Assembly: GCF_015999305.1 (NCBI RefSeq)
Contig: NZ_JAEAGP010000001.1
Coordinates: 1,426,001-1,490,000 of the forward strand
Length of the DNA stretch: 64,000 nt
Reading direction: 5' to 3'
Source: Erythrobacter sp. YJ-T3-07
GTDB lineage: Bacteria > Pseudomonadota > Alphaproteobacteria > Sphingomonadales > Sphingomonadaceae
This document shows positions 44,105 through 52,570 of the stretch, in pieces. Each line of letters begins with the position of its first letter. Positions within the stretch are counted from its first letter, which is position 1. The position numbers and the translations under genes were made by a program. The notes under the pieces were generated by a model that did no database searches, was not told where the DNA came from, and saw only the letters and a program-made list of their open reading frames with translations.

Positions 44105-44776
44105 TCAGCCATACTGCTCCATAAACGCTTTTGCCGCCGCCGTCTCGGCTTCCTGCTTGCTGTTGGCGGTGGCTTCCGCATCGCCGACATTCTTCACTGA
44201 GACGCGCACGGTAAAGCGCGCCGCGTGATCGGGGCCGGAGCGGTCGATCAGCGCGTATTCGGGAGGGCGTCGGCGATTGCCCGCAGCCCATTCCTGCAGC
44301 GCGGACTTGGGATGCTTGGCCCGGCCCGCATCGCCTTCGACCGCGTCGCGCCACAGCGCACGCACCAGCGCCCGTGCACTCTCGAAACCGTCCTCGCGCA
44401 GTTGCGCGCCGAGTAGCGATTCCATCACATCGCCGAGGATATTGCTGCTTTCCGCTCCACCATCTTCGCGCGCCTGCCGGCCCAGCCGCAGGTGGTCGGG
44501 CACGCCGATGCTGCGGGCGACCTTTGCGCAGGCACCCTTGCTGACCAGCGCGTTCAGCCGCTGCGCCAGCGTGCCTTCGCTTGCGCTGCCCTGATTTTCG
44601 AACAGCCACTCCGCGATCGCGAGGCCGAGCACCCGGTCGCCGAGAAATTCCAGTCGCTGGTAATCGCGCCCTTCGCCCAGGCTGCCGTGGGTCAGTGCCT
44701 CGGTCCACAGGGCCTCGTCGCGCGCGGCAAAACCGTTCGCGACCAGCCATGCTTTCGTCTCTTTCCAGTCAGTCAT
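44105..44776 (-). CDS. rnc: Ribonuclease III
   Basis: A 223-residue double-strand-specific endoribonuclease for rRNA and mRNA processing. The signature QRLEFLGDRVLGLAIAEWLF carries the metal-binding acidic residues; GDVMESLLGA is the second acidic cluster. The C-terminal double-stranded RNA-binding domain runs from about 150 (HPKSALQEWAAGNRRRPPEY) to the end. It lies between lepB and era in the usual lepB-rnc-era order. Confidence 0.96.
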   Translation of the reverse strand: MTDWKETKAWLVANGFAARDEALWTEALTHGSLGEGRDYQRLEFLGDRVLGLAIAEWLFENQGSASEGTLAQRLNALVSKGACAKVARSIGVPDHLRLGRQAREDGGAESSNILGDVMESLLGAQLREDGFESARALVRALWRDAVEGDAGRAKHPKSALQEWAAGNRRRPPEYALIDRSGPDHAARFTVRVSVKNVGDAEATANSKQEAETAAAKAFMEQYG

Positions 44777-44789
44777 TCGGCTTCAACGC

Positions 44790-45638
44790 TCATAGGGCTT
44801 GCGCGGTCCTGTTGCTTCGCAGGCTGGACAGCCAGCTGCCCGGATCGGCCCACCGCGCGCTGCCGTCGGTCGACCACAGTACCGCGCCGGGCTGGCCGAT
44901 CAGCAGATCCTGCCTGACGAAGCCGACACCCCCGCCGGGCAGGGCGGGGAAGCGGCTGTCCATCGAATTGTCGCGGTTGTCACCCAGCAGGAACAGCGAT
45001 CCCGCTGGTACGGTGCGCGGGCCCCAGTTGTCCTGCGGAGTGGGGCCGAAATCGAACACCTCGTAACTCACGCCAGAGGGCAGATATTCGCGGTTGCGGC
45101 GATAGCGGCAGTCCGCGCCGCCGGCAGGCCTCGCCTCCTCGCGTCCGCCCCAGCCGCATGGCGCATCGGGGCTGACCGGGATGATCGCATCATCGGTTGC
45201 CGACTGGCTCAGGATCTGGCCGTTGAGGACCACGTAGCCATTACGCAGCTCCACCTCGTCGCCCGGCAGGCCGATCACCCGCTTGACGTAATCGCTTCCG
45301 TCGACCGGATGCTTGAAGATCACCACATCGCCGCGCTGCGGCTGATGTGCGAACCAGCGCCCGGGGATCAGCGGAAGGTCGAAGGGCAGCGAGTTGCTCG
45401 AATAGCCGTAGGGCCATTTCTTCGCCGCGATCGTGTCGCCGGGCAGCAAGCCGGGCATCATGCTCTCGCTGGGAATCGTGAACAGCGAAAAGGCGAAGGT
45501 GCGCAGCGCGAGCGCCAGGATCACGGCCAGCAGCACGAATTGCAGCAGGTTGACGATGCCGCCACCAGACGCGCGATCACGCCCGCGCGCGTCGTCCGCA
45601 TCCCGGTGCGGCTCGCCTGCTTCGCCCTTTTCATCCAT
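44790..45638 (-). CDS. lepB: Signal peptidase I
   Basis: A 282-residue inner-membrane serine protease that removes Sec signal peptides. One N-terminal membrane helix (NLLQFVLLAVILALALRTF), catalytic Ser 59 in IPSESMMPGLL and catalytic Lys 118 in DYVKRVIGLPGDEV. The C-terminal box DNRDNSMDSRF is complete. An insertion with two cysteines (APCGWGGR, GADCRY; about residues 160-178) looks longer than in E. coli-type enzymes and is typical of alphaproteobacterial LepB. First gene of the lepB-rnc-era run. Confidence 0.95.
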   Translation of the reverse strand: MDEKGEAGEPHRDADDARGRDRASGGGIVNLLQFVLLAVILALALRTFAFSLFTIPSESMMPGLLPGDTIAAKKWPYGYSSNSLPFDLPLIPGRWFAHQPQRGDVVIFKHPVDGSDYVKRVIGLPGDEVELRNGYVVLNGQILSQSATDDAIIPVSPDAPCGWGGREEARPAGGADCRYRRNREYLPSGVSYEVFDFGPTPQDNWGPRTVPAGSLFLLGDNRDNSMDSRFPALPGGGVGFVRQDLLIGQPGAVLWSTDGSARWADPGSWLSSLRSNRTAQAL

Positions 45639-45689
45639 CGGCGCAGCACCTAGGCGCTAGCGGCAGGCAGGCAACAGGATTTTGAGCAC

Positions 45690-47231
45690 ATGAGCGATAG
45701 CAGGACAGCAGCGTGGCAGCGGATCGAGGCATTGCCGCAGGAAAGCCTGGGCGATCTGTTCGCCGGTGACGATGCGCGGGTCGATCGCCTGTCCGGCCGG
45801 ATCGGCTGGGGCGAGGGCGAAGACGCGGCGGGCATCCGCTTCGACTGGTCCAAGACGCACCTGACCGACGATCTGCTCGCCGGGTTCGAGGCGCTGGCCG
45901 AAGCAAGCGACTTCACCGGCAAGCGCGCCGCGCTGTTCGCGGGCGATGCGATGAACGTCACCGAAGGCCGCGCCGCCGAACATACCGCACAGCGCGGCTT
46001 CGGCAGCGAGGCGAGCGTGGAGGAGGCGCAGGCGCTGCTCGCGCGGATGCAAATGCTGGTCGAGGCGATCCGCGAAGGTGCGCTGGGCCAGATCGAACAC
46101 CTGATCCATATCGGCATTGGCGGCTCCGCGCTCGGCCCCGCGCTGGCGATCAATGCGCTGACCCGCGACCTGTCCTATGTCGATTGCCACGTGGTCTCGA
46201 ATATCGACGGGGTGGCGCTGGAGGCCGCGTTCGAGGCGTGCGACCCGGCGACGACCATGATCGCGGTCGCCAGCAAGACCTTCACCACGATCGAGACGAT
46301 GACCAATGCCGACAGTGCGCTCACCTGGCTGCGCGAGAACGGCGTCACCGATCCGCACGGGCGGGTGGTCGCGCTGACCGCCAATCCCGAAGCTGCGGTC
46401 GAGTGGGGCGTCGACGAAACGCGCGTGCTGCCCTTCATGGAAAGCGTCGGCGGGCGTTATTCGCTGTGGTCGAGCATCGGCTTCCCCGTCGCGCTGGCCG
46501 CGGGGCTGGACGAGTTTGCCGCAATGCTGGATGGCGCGGCGGCGGTCGATGAGCATTTCGCCAATACCGACGGGCGCGACAACCTGTGCCTGCGTGCGGC
46601 GTTTGCGGACCAGTACTATGCGCGCGTGCGCGGCTGCCAGACCCGCGCGGTGTTCGCCTATGACGAGCGGCTGGCGCTGTTCCCCAGCTATCTCCAGCAG
46701 CTGGAGATGGAGAGCAACGGCAAGCGCGTGACCTCGCAAGGCGAGCCTGTCGACGGGCCCACGGCGCCGATCACATGGGGCGGGGTGGGCACCGACGCGC
46801 AGCACGCGGTGTTCCAGCTGCTGCATCAGGGCACGCACATGGTCCCGGTCGACTTCATCGCCAGCATCGCGCCGGGAGACGCGCTCAACCCCGCGCATCA
46901 CCGAATCCTGCTGACCAACTGCTTCGCACAAGGCGCGGCGCTGATGGCGGGTGGCAATATGAGCGCCGACGGGAAAGACCCCGCGCGCGAGTTCCCCGGC
47001 AACCGCCCCAGCGCCACCATCCTGTGCGACGATCTGGACGCGGCGACGCTCGGCGCCCTCATCGCCTTCCACGAACACCGCACTTTTGCGAATGCGGTGC
47101 TGATGGGCATCAACCCCTTCGACCAGTTCGGCGTCGAGCTGGGCAAGAAGATGGCCAAGGATATCGACGGCGGCGCGGCAGAGTTCGACGCGAGCACGAA
47201 GGCGCTGCTGGAGGCGAGTGGGTTGGGGTGA
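45690..47231 (+). CDS. pgi: Glucose-6-phosphate isomerase
   Basis: A 513-residue cytosolic enzyme interconverting glucose-6-phosphate and fructose-6-phosphate in glycolysis/gluconeogenesis. Sugar-isomerase domain 1 has IHIGIGGSALGPALAIN and SKTFTTIETMTNA; domain 2 has GGRYSLWSSIGFPVAL and the PGI signature region LFPSYLQQLEMESNGK with VTWGGVG-like ITWGGVGTDAQHAVFQLLHQ. The end is NPFDQFGVELGKKMAKDI. Divergent from lepB across 51 bases. Confidence 0.96.
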   Translation: MSDSRTAAWQRIEALPQESLGDLFAGDDARVDRLSGRIGWGEGEDAAGIRFDWSKTHLTDDLLAGFEALAEASDFTGKRAALFAGDAMNVTEGRAAEHTAQRGFGSEASVEEAQALLARMQMLVEAIREGALGQIEHLIHIGIGGSALGPALAINALTRDLSYVDCHVVSNIDGVALEAAFEACDPATTMIAVASKTFTTIETMTNADSALTWLRENGVTDPHGRVVALTANPEAAVEWGVDETRVLPFMESVGGRYSLWSSIGFPVALAAGLDEFAAMLDGAAAVDEHFANTDGRDNLCLRAAFADQYYARVRGCQTRAVFAYDERLALFPSYLQQLEMESNGKRVTSQGEPVDGPTAPITWGGVGTDAQHAVFQLLHQGTHMVPVDFIASIAPGDALNPAHHRILLTNCFAQGAALMAGGNMSADGKDPAREFPGNRPSATILCDDLDAATLGALIAFHEHRTFANAVLMGINPFDQFGVELGKKMAKDIDGGAAEFDASTKALLEASGLG

Positions 47232-47260
47232 TATTATTGGTCGAGTAGTTGGGGGGGGAT

Positions 47261-47893
47261 ATGCCGAAGCGCTTCTTGATCAAGCTTGCGGAGTTCAACA
47301 GAATCTATCAGTGTGTTCATGGCACGATTGCTAATGAGACACGAGCGGAAAAGAGCTGCGTTTTCTTCGCTATTGCCGGCTCTTTCTTGCTCAACAAATA
47401 TCTCAAGCTCGGAGCACGTCCAGTTGCCGGTGGGTTCGTGTTGCGGCCGACCGCGGAAGACAGTGTTATTGGTTACGCAAAGAATGTGGATGGCGCTTGG
47501 GGTTGGGGCGATGATGCCTTTCACATGTGGGTTGAGACTGAGACACACATCCTTGATTTTATGTCCCCTATTTATCGGGAGGCCTTTGCTGAAGGTAATC
47601 CTGACGTCGTTATCCCACGTAAGATGTTTCAGATGAAGAAGACCCAAGAGGCGCAGTCCCCTAACGAACTCCCAAACCAAGGTGACTTCTTCACGTTTCC
47701 AGATCCCGATATGAGTGAGGAACTGACCGAGCATTTTCTGAATAGTCCGACCAATACGGATTTGCTCGAAATCGTTGATCACTGGTTTTGCTCAAACAGA
47801 AGAAAACAGAGCGATTCCTTCAGGATGATGAGCAATGATGGGGTTGTTCATGCACTGACTCTCCCGCAGTCCGTGGCTATTGGTAGCTGGTGA
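47261..47893 (+). CDS. DUF2026 family protein, low-GC
   Basis: A 210-residue protein of the DUF2026 family (recognised from memory). The coding sequence is markedly AT-richer than every neighbour and its codon use is unlike theirs, so it is probably acquired by horizontal transfer. Cys 33 (EKSCVFFAIAG), His 88 (AFHMWVETE) and Asp 99 (HILDFMSP) lie in the order and spacing of a papain/transglutaminase-like or NlpC/P60-type catalytic triad. No signal peptide. A strong ribosome site (GGGGGGGGAT) precedes ATG 47261, and a short hairpin follows the stop. Function not known. Confidence 0.7.
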   Translation: MPKRFLIKLAEFNRIYQCVHGTIANETRAEKSCVFFAIAGSFLLNKYLKLGARPVAGGFVLRPTAEDSVIGYAKNVDGAWGWGDDAFHMWVETETHILDFMSPIYREAFAEGNPDVVIPRKMFQMKKTQEAQSPNELPNQGDFFTFPDPDMSEELTEHFLNSPTNTDLLEIVDHWFCSNRRKQSDSFRMMSNDGVVHALTLPQSVAIGSW

Positions 47894-47897
47894 CTTG

Positions 47898-47913
47898 CCG
47901 ACTCATAAGTCGG
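47898..47913 (+). terminator. Short hairpin after the DUF2026 gene
   Basis: CCGACT (47898-47903) pairs with AGTCGG (47908-47913) around CATA, directly after the stop codon. The stem is only 6 bp and no T-run follows, so terminator function is tentative. Confidence 0.35.
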
Positions 47914-48097
47914 GGACTTCCCGCCAAGCCAGTGCTAGACCCCCGCGATGAAACGCTGGTACGCACGCTGTTACCTCAATCTGCTCGGGTCGATCTCCAT
48001 CTATAGCGGGCATCGCGGGCACACCCCGCTCGGTTCGAACGCTGTGTCAGGCCCGGAGCGATTGCCAACCCCCTGCGGCGCGCGTAGCGTCCTTCCC

Positions 48098-48580
48098 ATG
48101 ACCTTCCCGATCATCTTCTCTGTCGTTTGGGCGCTGGTCCTCACCATCGGCGGTGGCCTGCTGACGAGTATCGGCGAATGGTACCGCGCCCTGAACAAGC
48201 CCAGCTTTCAGCCGCCCGACTGGCTGTTCGGCCCGGCGTGGACGGTGATCCTCGTGCTGGCCGCATGGGCTTTCGTGCTGAGCTGGAACGGCGCGCCCGA
48301 GGGGGATCGCCCGCTGCTGATCGGGCTCTACTTGGCCAACGGGCTGTTCCATTTCCTGTGGTCGCCGCTGTTCTTCACCGCCAAGCGGCCCGACTGGGCG
48401 CTGATCGAGGTGCCGTTCCTGTGGCTCTCCGTCCTCGCGCTGACCATTTTCCTGCGCGAATGGTCGGTCGCAGCGAGCTGGATGATTGTGCCCTATCTGG
48501 TGTGGGTCAGCTTTGCGAGCATCCTCAATTGGACAATCGTGAAGCTCAATGGGCCCTTCGGTGGCAAGGCCGCAGCCTAG
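48098..48580 (+). CDS. tspO: TspO/MBR family protein
   Basis: A 160-residue five-helix membrane protein. The TspO signature LNKPSFQPPDWLFGPAW is exact, followed by helices VILVLAAWAFVLSW, LLIGLYLANGLFHFLWSPLF, LSVLALTIFLREW and MIVPYLVWVSFASILNW. The family binds or transports tetrapyrroles and cholesterol-like ligands and in Rhodobacter represses photosynthesis genes under oxygen. ATG 48098 is chosen; the 50 codons upstream look non-coding. The hemA gene is in this window but 14 kb away. Confidence 0.92.
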   Translation: MTFPIIFSVVWALVLTIGGGLLTSIGEWYRALNKPSFQPPDWLFGPAWTVILVLAAWAFVLSWNGAPEGDRPLLIGLYLANGLFHFLWSPLFFTAKRPDWALIEVPFLWLSVLALTIFLREWSVAASWMIVPYLVWVSFASILNWTIVKLNGPFGGKAAA

Positions 48581-48671
48581 AAACTCGCCAAGGCAACCAC
48601 CTTCCGCACCTTCCGCACCAGGCCGGACCCTGCGTGCGGGCAGGGAAAGCGTCGGCATGCGATTGACTTTT

Positions 48672-48707
48672 GCGCCTCGATGCGCCATCTGCGGGCCATC
48701 GAGGCGC
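48672..48707 (+). promoter_or_regulatory. Perfect 11-bp hairpin in the leader of the DEAD-box helicase gene
   Basis: GCGCCTCGATG (48672-48682) pairs perfectly with CATCGAGGCGC (48697-48707) around a 14-base loop, within the 281 bases between tspO and the helicase gene. Cold-inducible RNA helicases often have long structured leaders, so a role in helicase expression is possible. It could equally be a tspO terminator, though no T-run follows. Confidence 0.4.
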
Positions 48708-48861
48708 GCGCCAGCGTGAAGCGAGCGGACAGACAAGCCCGCTCCCGGCAGCCCTTCGGTCCTTTTCCAGAGACTTCCCTTTTCACGCGGGTCGTTTTGA
48801 CACCCGCGCCGCGCGAGTCGTGACTCTGCGCGCCGCATATATTGCGAGTATCTGACCTCCT

Positions 48862-50250
48862 ATGACCAAGTTTACCGATCTCGGGCTGTCGCAGCCCGTT
48901 CTCCAGGCCCTCGACATGAAGGGCTATTCCGAGCCGACGCCGATCCAGGCGCAGGCCATTCCTCCCGTGCTCGAAGGGCGCGACCTGCTCGGCATCGCGC
49001 AGACCGGCACCGGCAAGACCGCCGCGTTCATGCTGCCCAGCATCGATCGCCTGCGTGAGGCCGAAAACCAGACCCCGTTCAAGTCGTGCCGTATGCTGGT
49101 GCTTGCGCCGACGCGCGAACTGGCCGGGCAGATCGCCCAGAGCGCCAAGGATTACGGCGCGCTTGCGGGCCTCAAGGTGCAGTCGATCGTTGGCGGCACC
49201 TCGGTCAACAAGGACCGTAACAAGCTGCACCGCGGCACCGACATCCTCGTCGCGACGCCGGGCCGTTTGCTCGACCTGATCGACCAGCGCGCCTTCACCC
49301 TCGACAAGGTCGAGATCCTGGTGCTCGACGAAGCGGACCAGATGCTGGACCTCGGCTTCATCCACGCGCTGCGCAAGATCAACGAACTGACGCCCAAGGA
49401 TCGCCAGACGCTGTTCTTCAGCGCGACCATGCCCAAGGCGATCAAGGAGCTGGTCAGCCAGTACTGCCGCAACCCGGCGCAGGTTTCGGTCACGCCGGAA
49501 AGCACCACGGCGGAGCGGATCGAGCAGTTCCTGTTCATGGTCCAGCAGGACGAGAAGCAGAGCCTGCTCGAACTGATCCTCTCGGGTCGCCATGAAATTC
49601 CCGGCAAGCTCGAACGCGTGCTCGTCTTCGCGCGGACCAAGCATGGCTGCGACCGTGTGGTGAAGAAGCTCGCGCAGGTCGGCATCCCCGCCAACGCGAT
49701 CCACGGCAACAAGAGCCAGCCCCAGCGCGAACGCGCGCTCGACGAGTTCAAGCGGGCCAAGACCCCGGTTCTGGTGGCGACCGATGTCGCCGCGCGCGGC
49801 ATCGATATTCCGGGCGTCAGCCACGTCATCAACTACGAGCTGCCCAACGTGCCTGAGCAATACGTTCACCGGATCGGCCGCACCGCACGTGCGGGTGCCG
49901 ACGGTATCGCCATCGCCTTCTGCGCCGAGGACGAGCGCCAGTACCTCAAGGATATTCGCAAGACGACCGATGCCGAGTTCGAGCGTCTGCCGCTGCCGGA
50001 GAATTTCCGGGCGGTGGTGGAAGGCGTCGGCCCGACCAAGCCTGCACCCAAGCAGCAGCGCGGCCAGCGCGTGACGCCCCGTCCGATCGGCGACGGTGCG
50101 CGCAAGCCCAAGGCTAAGCATACCGCACGCAAGGGCAAGCCGCAGGGCGCCGGTCAGGGCCGTGGCGGCCCGGGTGGCGAGAACCGTGGTGGCGGCCAGC
50201 GTCGCCGCAACAACCGTTCGGGCGGAGCACGCTCGGGCGGCCAAGGCTAG
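48862..50250 (+). CDS. DEAD-box ATP-dependent RNA helicase (RhlE-like)
   Basis: A 462-residue RNA helicase. Motifs in order: Q-motif PTPIQAQAIPPVLEG, Walker A AQTGTGKTAAFML, PTRELAGQ, TPGRLLDLI, DEAD (VLDEADQMLDLGF), SAT (FFSATMPKA), ARGIDIPGV and HRIGRTARAG. The last 80 residues are basic and Gly/Arg-rich (GGPGGENRGGGQRRRNN), an RNA-binding tail as in RhlE/CsdA-type helicases. Probably involved in ribosome assembly or mRNA decay. It follows the longest spacer in the window. Confidence 0.94.
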   Translation: MTKFTDLGLSQPVLQALDMKGYSEPTPIQAQAIPPVLEGRDLLGIAQTGTGKTAAFMLPSIDRLREAENQTPFKSCRMLVLAPTRELAGQIAQSAKDYGALAGLKVQSIVGGTSVNKDRNKLHRGTDILVATPGRLLDLIDQRAFTLDKVEILVLDEADQMLDLGFIHALRKINELTPKDRQTLFFSATMPKAIKELVSQYCRNPAQVSVTPESTTAERIEQFLFMVQQDEKQSLLELILSGRHEIPGKLERVLVFARTKHGCDRVVKKLAQVGIPANAIHGNKSQPQRERALDEFKRAKTPVLVATDVAARGIDIPGVSHVINYELPNVPEQYVHRIGRTARAGADGIAIAFCAEDERQYLKDIRKTTDAEFERLPLPENFRAVVEGVGPTKPAPKQQRGQRVTPRPIGDGARKPKAKHTARKGKPQGAGQGRGGPGGENRGGGQRRRNNRSGGARSGGQG

Positions 50251-50297
50251 ACTGCTTAGCTTGCACGCGCCGCGCGGCTGGCTGATAGGCGTTCGGG

Positions 50298-50999
50298 ATG
50301 GAACCAGAGAATAACGGACTTCCCGCAGACGCGCAGCCGATCGAGCGCGTGCAGCAAAACATGCTCGCGCGCGGGGAGCGGTGGCTGCTCAATCGCCTGT
50401 GCGCCCGCATGCCCCGGTGGGTCACACCGGACATGCTGACCTTCACCGGAATGGTCGGCGCACTGGCCATTTTTGCTGGATATGCGGCGAGCAATCTTGG
50501 CGATGGCTGGCTCTGGCTGTCCATCGCCGGATACGTGGTCCACTGGTTCGGCGACTCGCTGGACGGAAGTCTGGCGCGCTTTCGCCGGATCGAGCGGCCA
50601 CGTTACGGCTATTTCCTCGACCATAGCTGCGACGGGCTGGCGACCACGCTGGTCGTGCTGGGGCTCGGTGCCTCGGCCTATGTCCAGTTGGAGGTCGCGC
50701 TGGTGGCACTGGCGGGATATCTGCTGATGTCGATCCACGCTTTCCTCTCGGTCAGGGTGATGGGCGAATTGCGCCTGTCCTACCTCAAGGCCGGGCCGAC
50801 CGAGCTGCGGCTGATCCTGATCGGGTTGACGCTTGCCATGATCGTGCTGGGGCCGACCCCGCTGATCGGCGTGTTCACGGGTTTCGACATGTTCGTGGGG
50901 GCCGTGGGCGTGCTGCTGATCGGCCTGTTTGCGGCACAGACCGCCTCCACCGCGCGCAAGCTCGCGCTGGAAGAACCGCCGGTTCGATACCCGCGCTAG
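50298..50999 (+). CDS. CDP-alcohol phosphatidyltransferase family protein
   Basis: A 233-residue integral membrane enzyme. The active-site motif DG-x2-AR-x8-G-x3-D-x3-D is present in SLDGSLARFRRIERPRYGYF followed by LDHSCDG, which binds CDP-diacylglycerol-type substrates and metal. Several helices follow (TLVVLGLGASAYVQLEVALV, AGYLLMSIHAFLSVRVM, LILIGLTLAMIVLG). The acceptor (glycerol-phosphate, inositol, choline) cannot be read from the sequence. It is read in the same direction as the helicase, 48 bases downstream. Confidence 0.85.
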   Translation: MEPENNGLPADAQPIERVQQNMLARGERWLLNRLCARMPRWVTPDMLTFTGMVGALAIFAGYAASNLGDGWLWLSIAGYVVHWFGDSLDGSLARFRRIERPRYGYFLDHSCDGLATTLVVLGLGASAYVQLEVALVALAGYLLMSIHAFLSVRVMGELRLSYLKAGPTELRLILIGLTLAMIVLGPTPLIGVFTGFDMFVGAVGVLLIGLFAAQTASTARKLALEEPPVRYPR

Positions 51000-51075
51000 G
51001 CGATCGCAGGATGCTGCCGGTTGGCAATCGCCATCCGCAGGGCCATATCCCGCGCTCTTGCAAGCAGGAGCGCAC

Positions 51076-52431
51076 ATGCCCGACACCCAATATGATTACG
51101 ACCTCTTCACCATCGGCGCAGGCTCCGGCGGGGTCCGCGCATCGCGGGTCAGCGCCGCGCATGGTGCCAAGGTCGCGGTGGCCGAAGAGCACCGGGTCGG
51201 CGGCACCTGCGTGATCCGGGGCTGCGTGCCCAAGAAGATGCTCGTCTACGGCGCGCATTTTGCCGAGGATCTGGAAGACTGCCAGCGGTTCGGCTGGGAT
51301 ATCGGCGAGCGCAAGTTCGACTGGAAAACCTTGCGCGACAACGTGCTGGAGGACGTCACCCGGATCGAGGGGGCCTATACCAACACGCTCGAAAGCCACG
51401 ACGTGGAGATCTTCAAGGAGCGCGCCGAAATCACCGGCCCGCATGAGATCACGCTGGCGAGCGGCAAGACCGTGACCGCAAAGCATATCCTGATCGCCAC
51501 CGGCGCGCGCCCGCGGATGCCTGAATGTCAGGGCGCGGAGCACGCGATCTCGTCTAACGAAGCCTTCCATCTCGATGAGCTGCCCAAGAAGATCATCATC
51601 GCGGGCGGCGGCTATATCGCGAACGAGTTCGCGGGCATTTTCAACGAGTTCGGCTGCGATGTTCACATCGTCAACCGGGGCGACCGGCTGCTGCGCAGCT
51701 ATGACGAGGCGGTGCGCGACCGCCTGCTGCAGATCAGCACGATGAAGGGGATTAAGTTCCGCTTCAACACGCACTTCGAATATATCAAGCCGTGCGACGA
51801 AGGCGGCTATTTCGTGAAGCTGTCCGATTGCGACGAAGAAAAGGCGGACCTGGTGATGTTCGCCGTCGGCCGCATTCCCAACACCGAAGGTCTGGGGCTG
51901 GAAAACGCCGGGGTCGAACTGGGCGAGGGTGGCGAGATCAAGGTCGACCGGTTCAGCAAGACCAATGTCGATCACATCTATGCCGTGGGCGACGTGACCG
52001 ACCGTGTGCAGCTGACCCCCGTGGCGATCCGCGAGGGCCAGGCCTTTGCCGACACCGTGTTCGGCGGCGGGGATCCGGTCGCGGTCGACCATTCCTGCGT
52101 CCCCAGCGCGGTGTTCAGCCACCCGCCCATCGCCGCTGTCGGGATGACCGAGGGCGAGGCGAAGAACCAGCTGGGCAGCGTAAAGGTCTACCTGTCGGAC
52201 TTCCGCCCGATGAAGAACGTGCTGGCGGGGCGCAACGAGCGCAGCCTGATGAAGATGGTGTGCGACGGCGATTCCGGCCGCATCGTCGGCATCCACATGA
52301 TCGCGCCCGAAGCGCCCGAAATGATGCAGGCCGCCGCGATCGCGGTGAAAGCCGGGCTGACCAAGGCGGACTTCGATTCGACCGTCGCGATCCACCCGAC
52401 CATGGCCGAAGAACTGGTCCTGATGCGCTGA
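51076..52431 (+). CDS. gor: Glutathione-disulfide reductase
   Basis: A 451-residue NADPH flavoenzyme that regenerates reduced glutathione. FAD-binding [15 protein letters not shown], redox pair Cys 45 and Cys 50 in [15 protein letters not shown], the NADPH Rossmann motif [14 protein letters not shown], and [14 protein letters not shown]. The C-terminus has the interface [13 protein letters not shown] with the catalytic His-Glu pair. The start at 51076 has GGAGCGCAC upstream. It could serve the GST-family proteins in this window. Followed by a strong perfect hairpin. Confidence 0.94.
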   Translation: MPDTQYDYDLFTIGAGSGGVRASRVSAAHGAKVAVAEEHRVGGTCVIRGCVPKKMLVYGAHFAEDLEDCQRFGWDIGERKFDWKTLRDNVLEDVTRIEGAYTNTLESHDVEIFKERAEITGPHEITLASGKTVTAKHILIATGARPRMPECQGAEHAISSNEAFHLDELPKKIIIAGGGYIANEFAGIFNEFGCDVHIVNRGDRLLRSYDEAVRDRLLQISTMKGIKFRFNTHFEYIKPCDEGGYFVKLSDCDEEKADLVMFAVGRIPNTEGLGLENAGVELGEGGEIKVDRFSKTNVDHIYAVGDVTDRVQLTPVAIREGQAFADTVFGGGDPVAVDHSCVPSAVFSHPPIAAVGMTEGEAKNQLGSVKVYLSDFRPMKNVLAGRNERSLMKMVCDGDSGRIVGIHMIAPEAPEMMQAAAIAVKAGLTKADFDSTVAIHPTMAEELVLMR

Positions 52432-52436
52432 TCCGG

Positions 52437-52495
52437 CCCGCAAGTCCGCTTCCCTCATCGAACTGTCTGTTTCGACAGGGAAGCGGACTTGCGGG
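52437..52495. terminator. Perfect 19-bp hairpin after gor
   Basis: CCCGCAAGTCCGCTTCCCT (52437-52455) pairs perfectly with AGGGAAGCGGACTTGCGGG (52477-52495). Its 21-base loop contains a further 5-bp stem (TCGAA/TTCGA). It begins 6 bases after the gor stop. There is no T-run, so it may rather protect the gor transcript 3' end or act as a bidirectional block before pccB. Confidence 0.6.
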
Positions 52496-52570
52496 GCCGC
52501 CCAGCTTGACGCTGCGTTACCTCCATGCCTAACCGCTTGGGCAAAGCGGAACACAGGAGCGCACGCGCGT

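Noticed and set aside
48020..48060. GGTTCGAAC resembling a tRNA T-loop near the DUF2026 insert
   Set aside because: No matching acceptor stem, D-arm or anticodon arm around it; one short motif is not enough for a tRNA or an attachment site.
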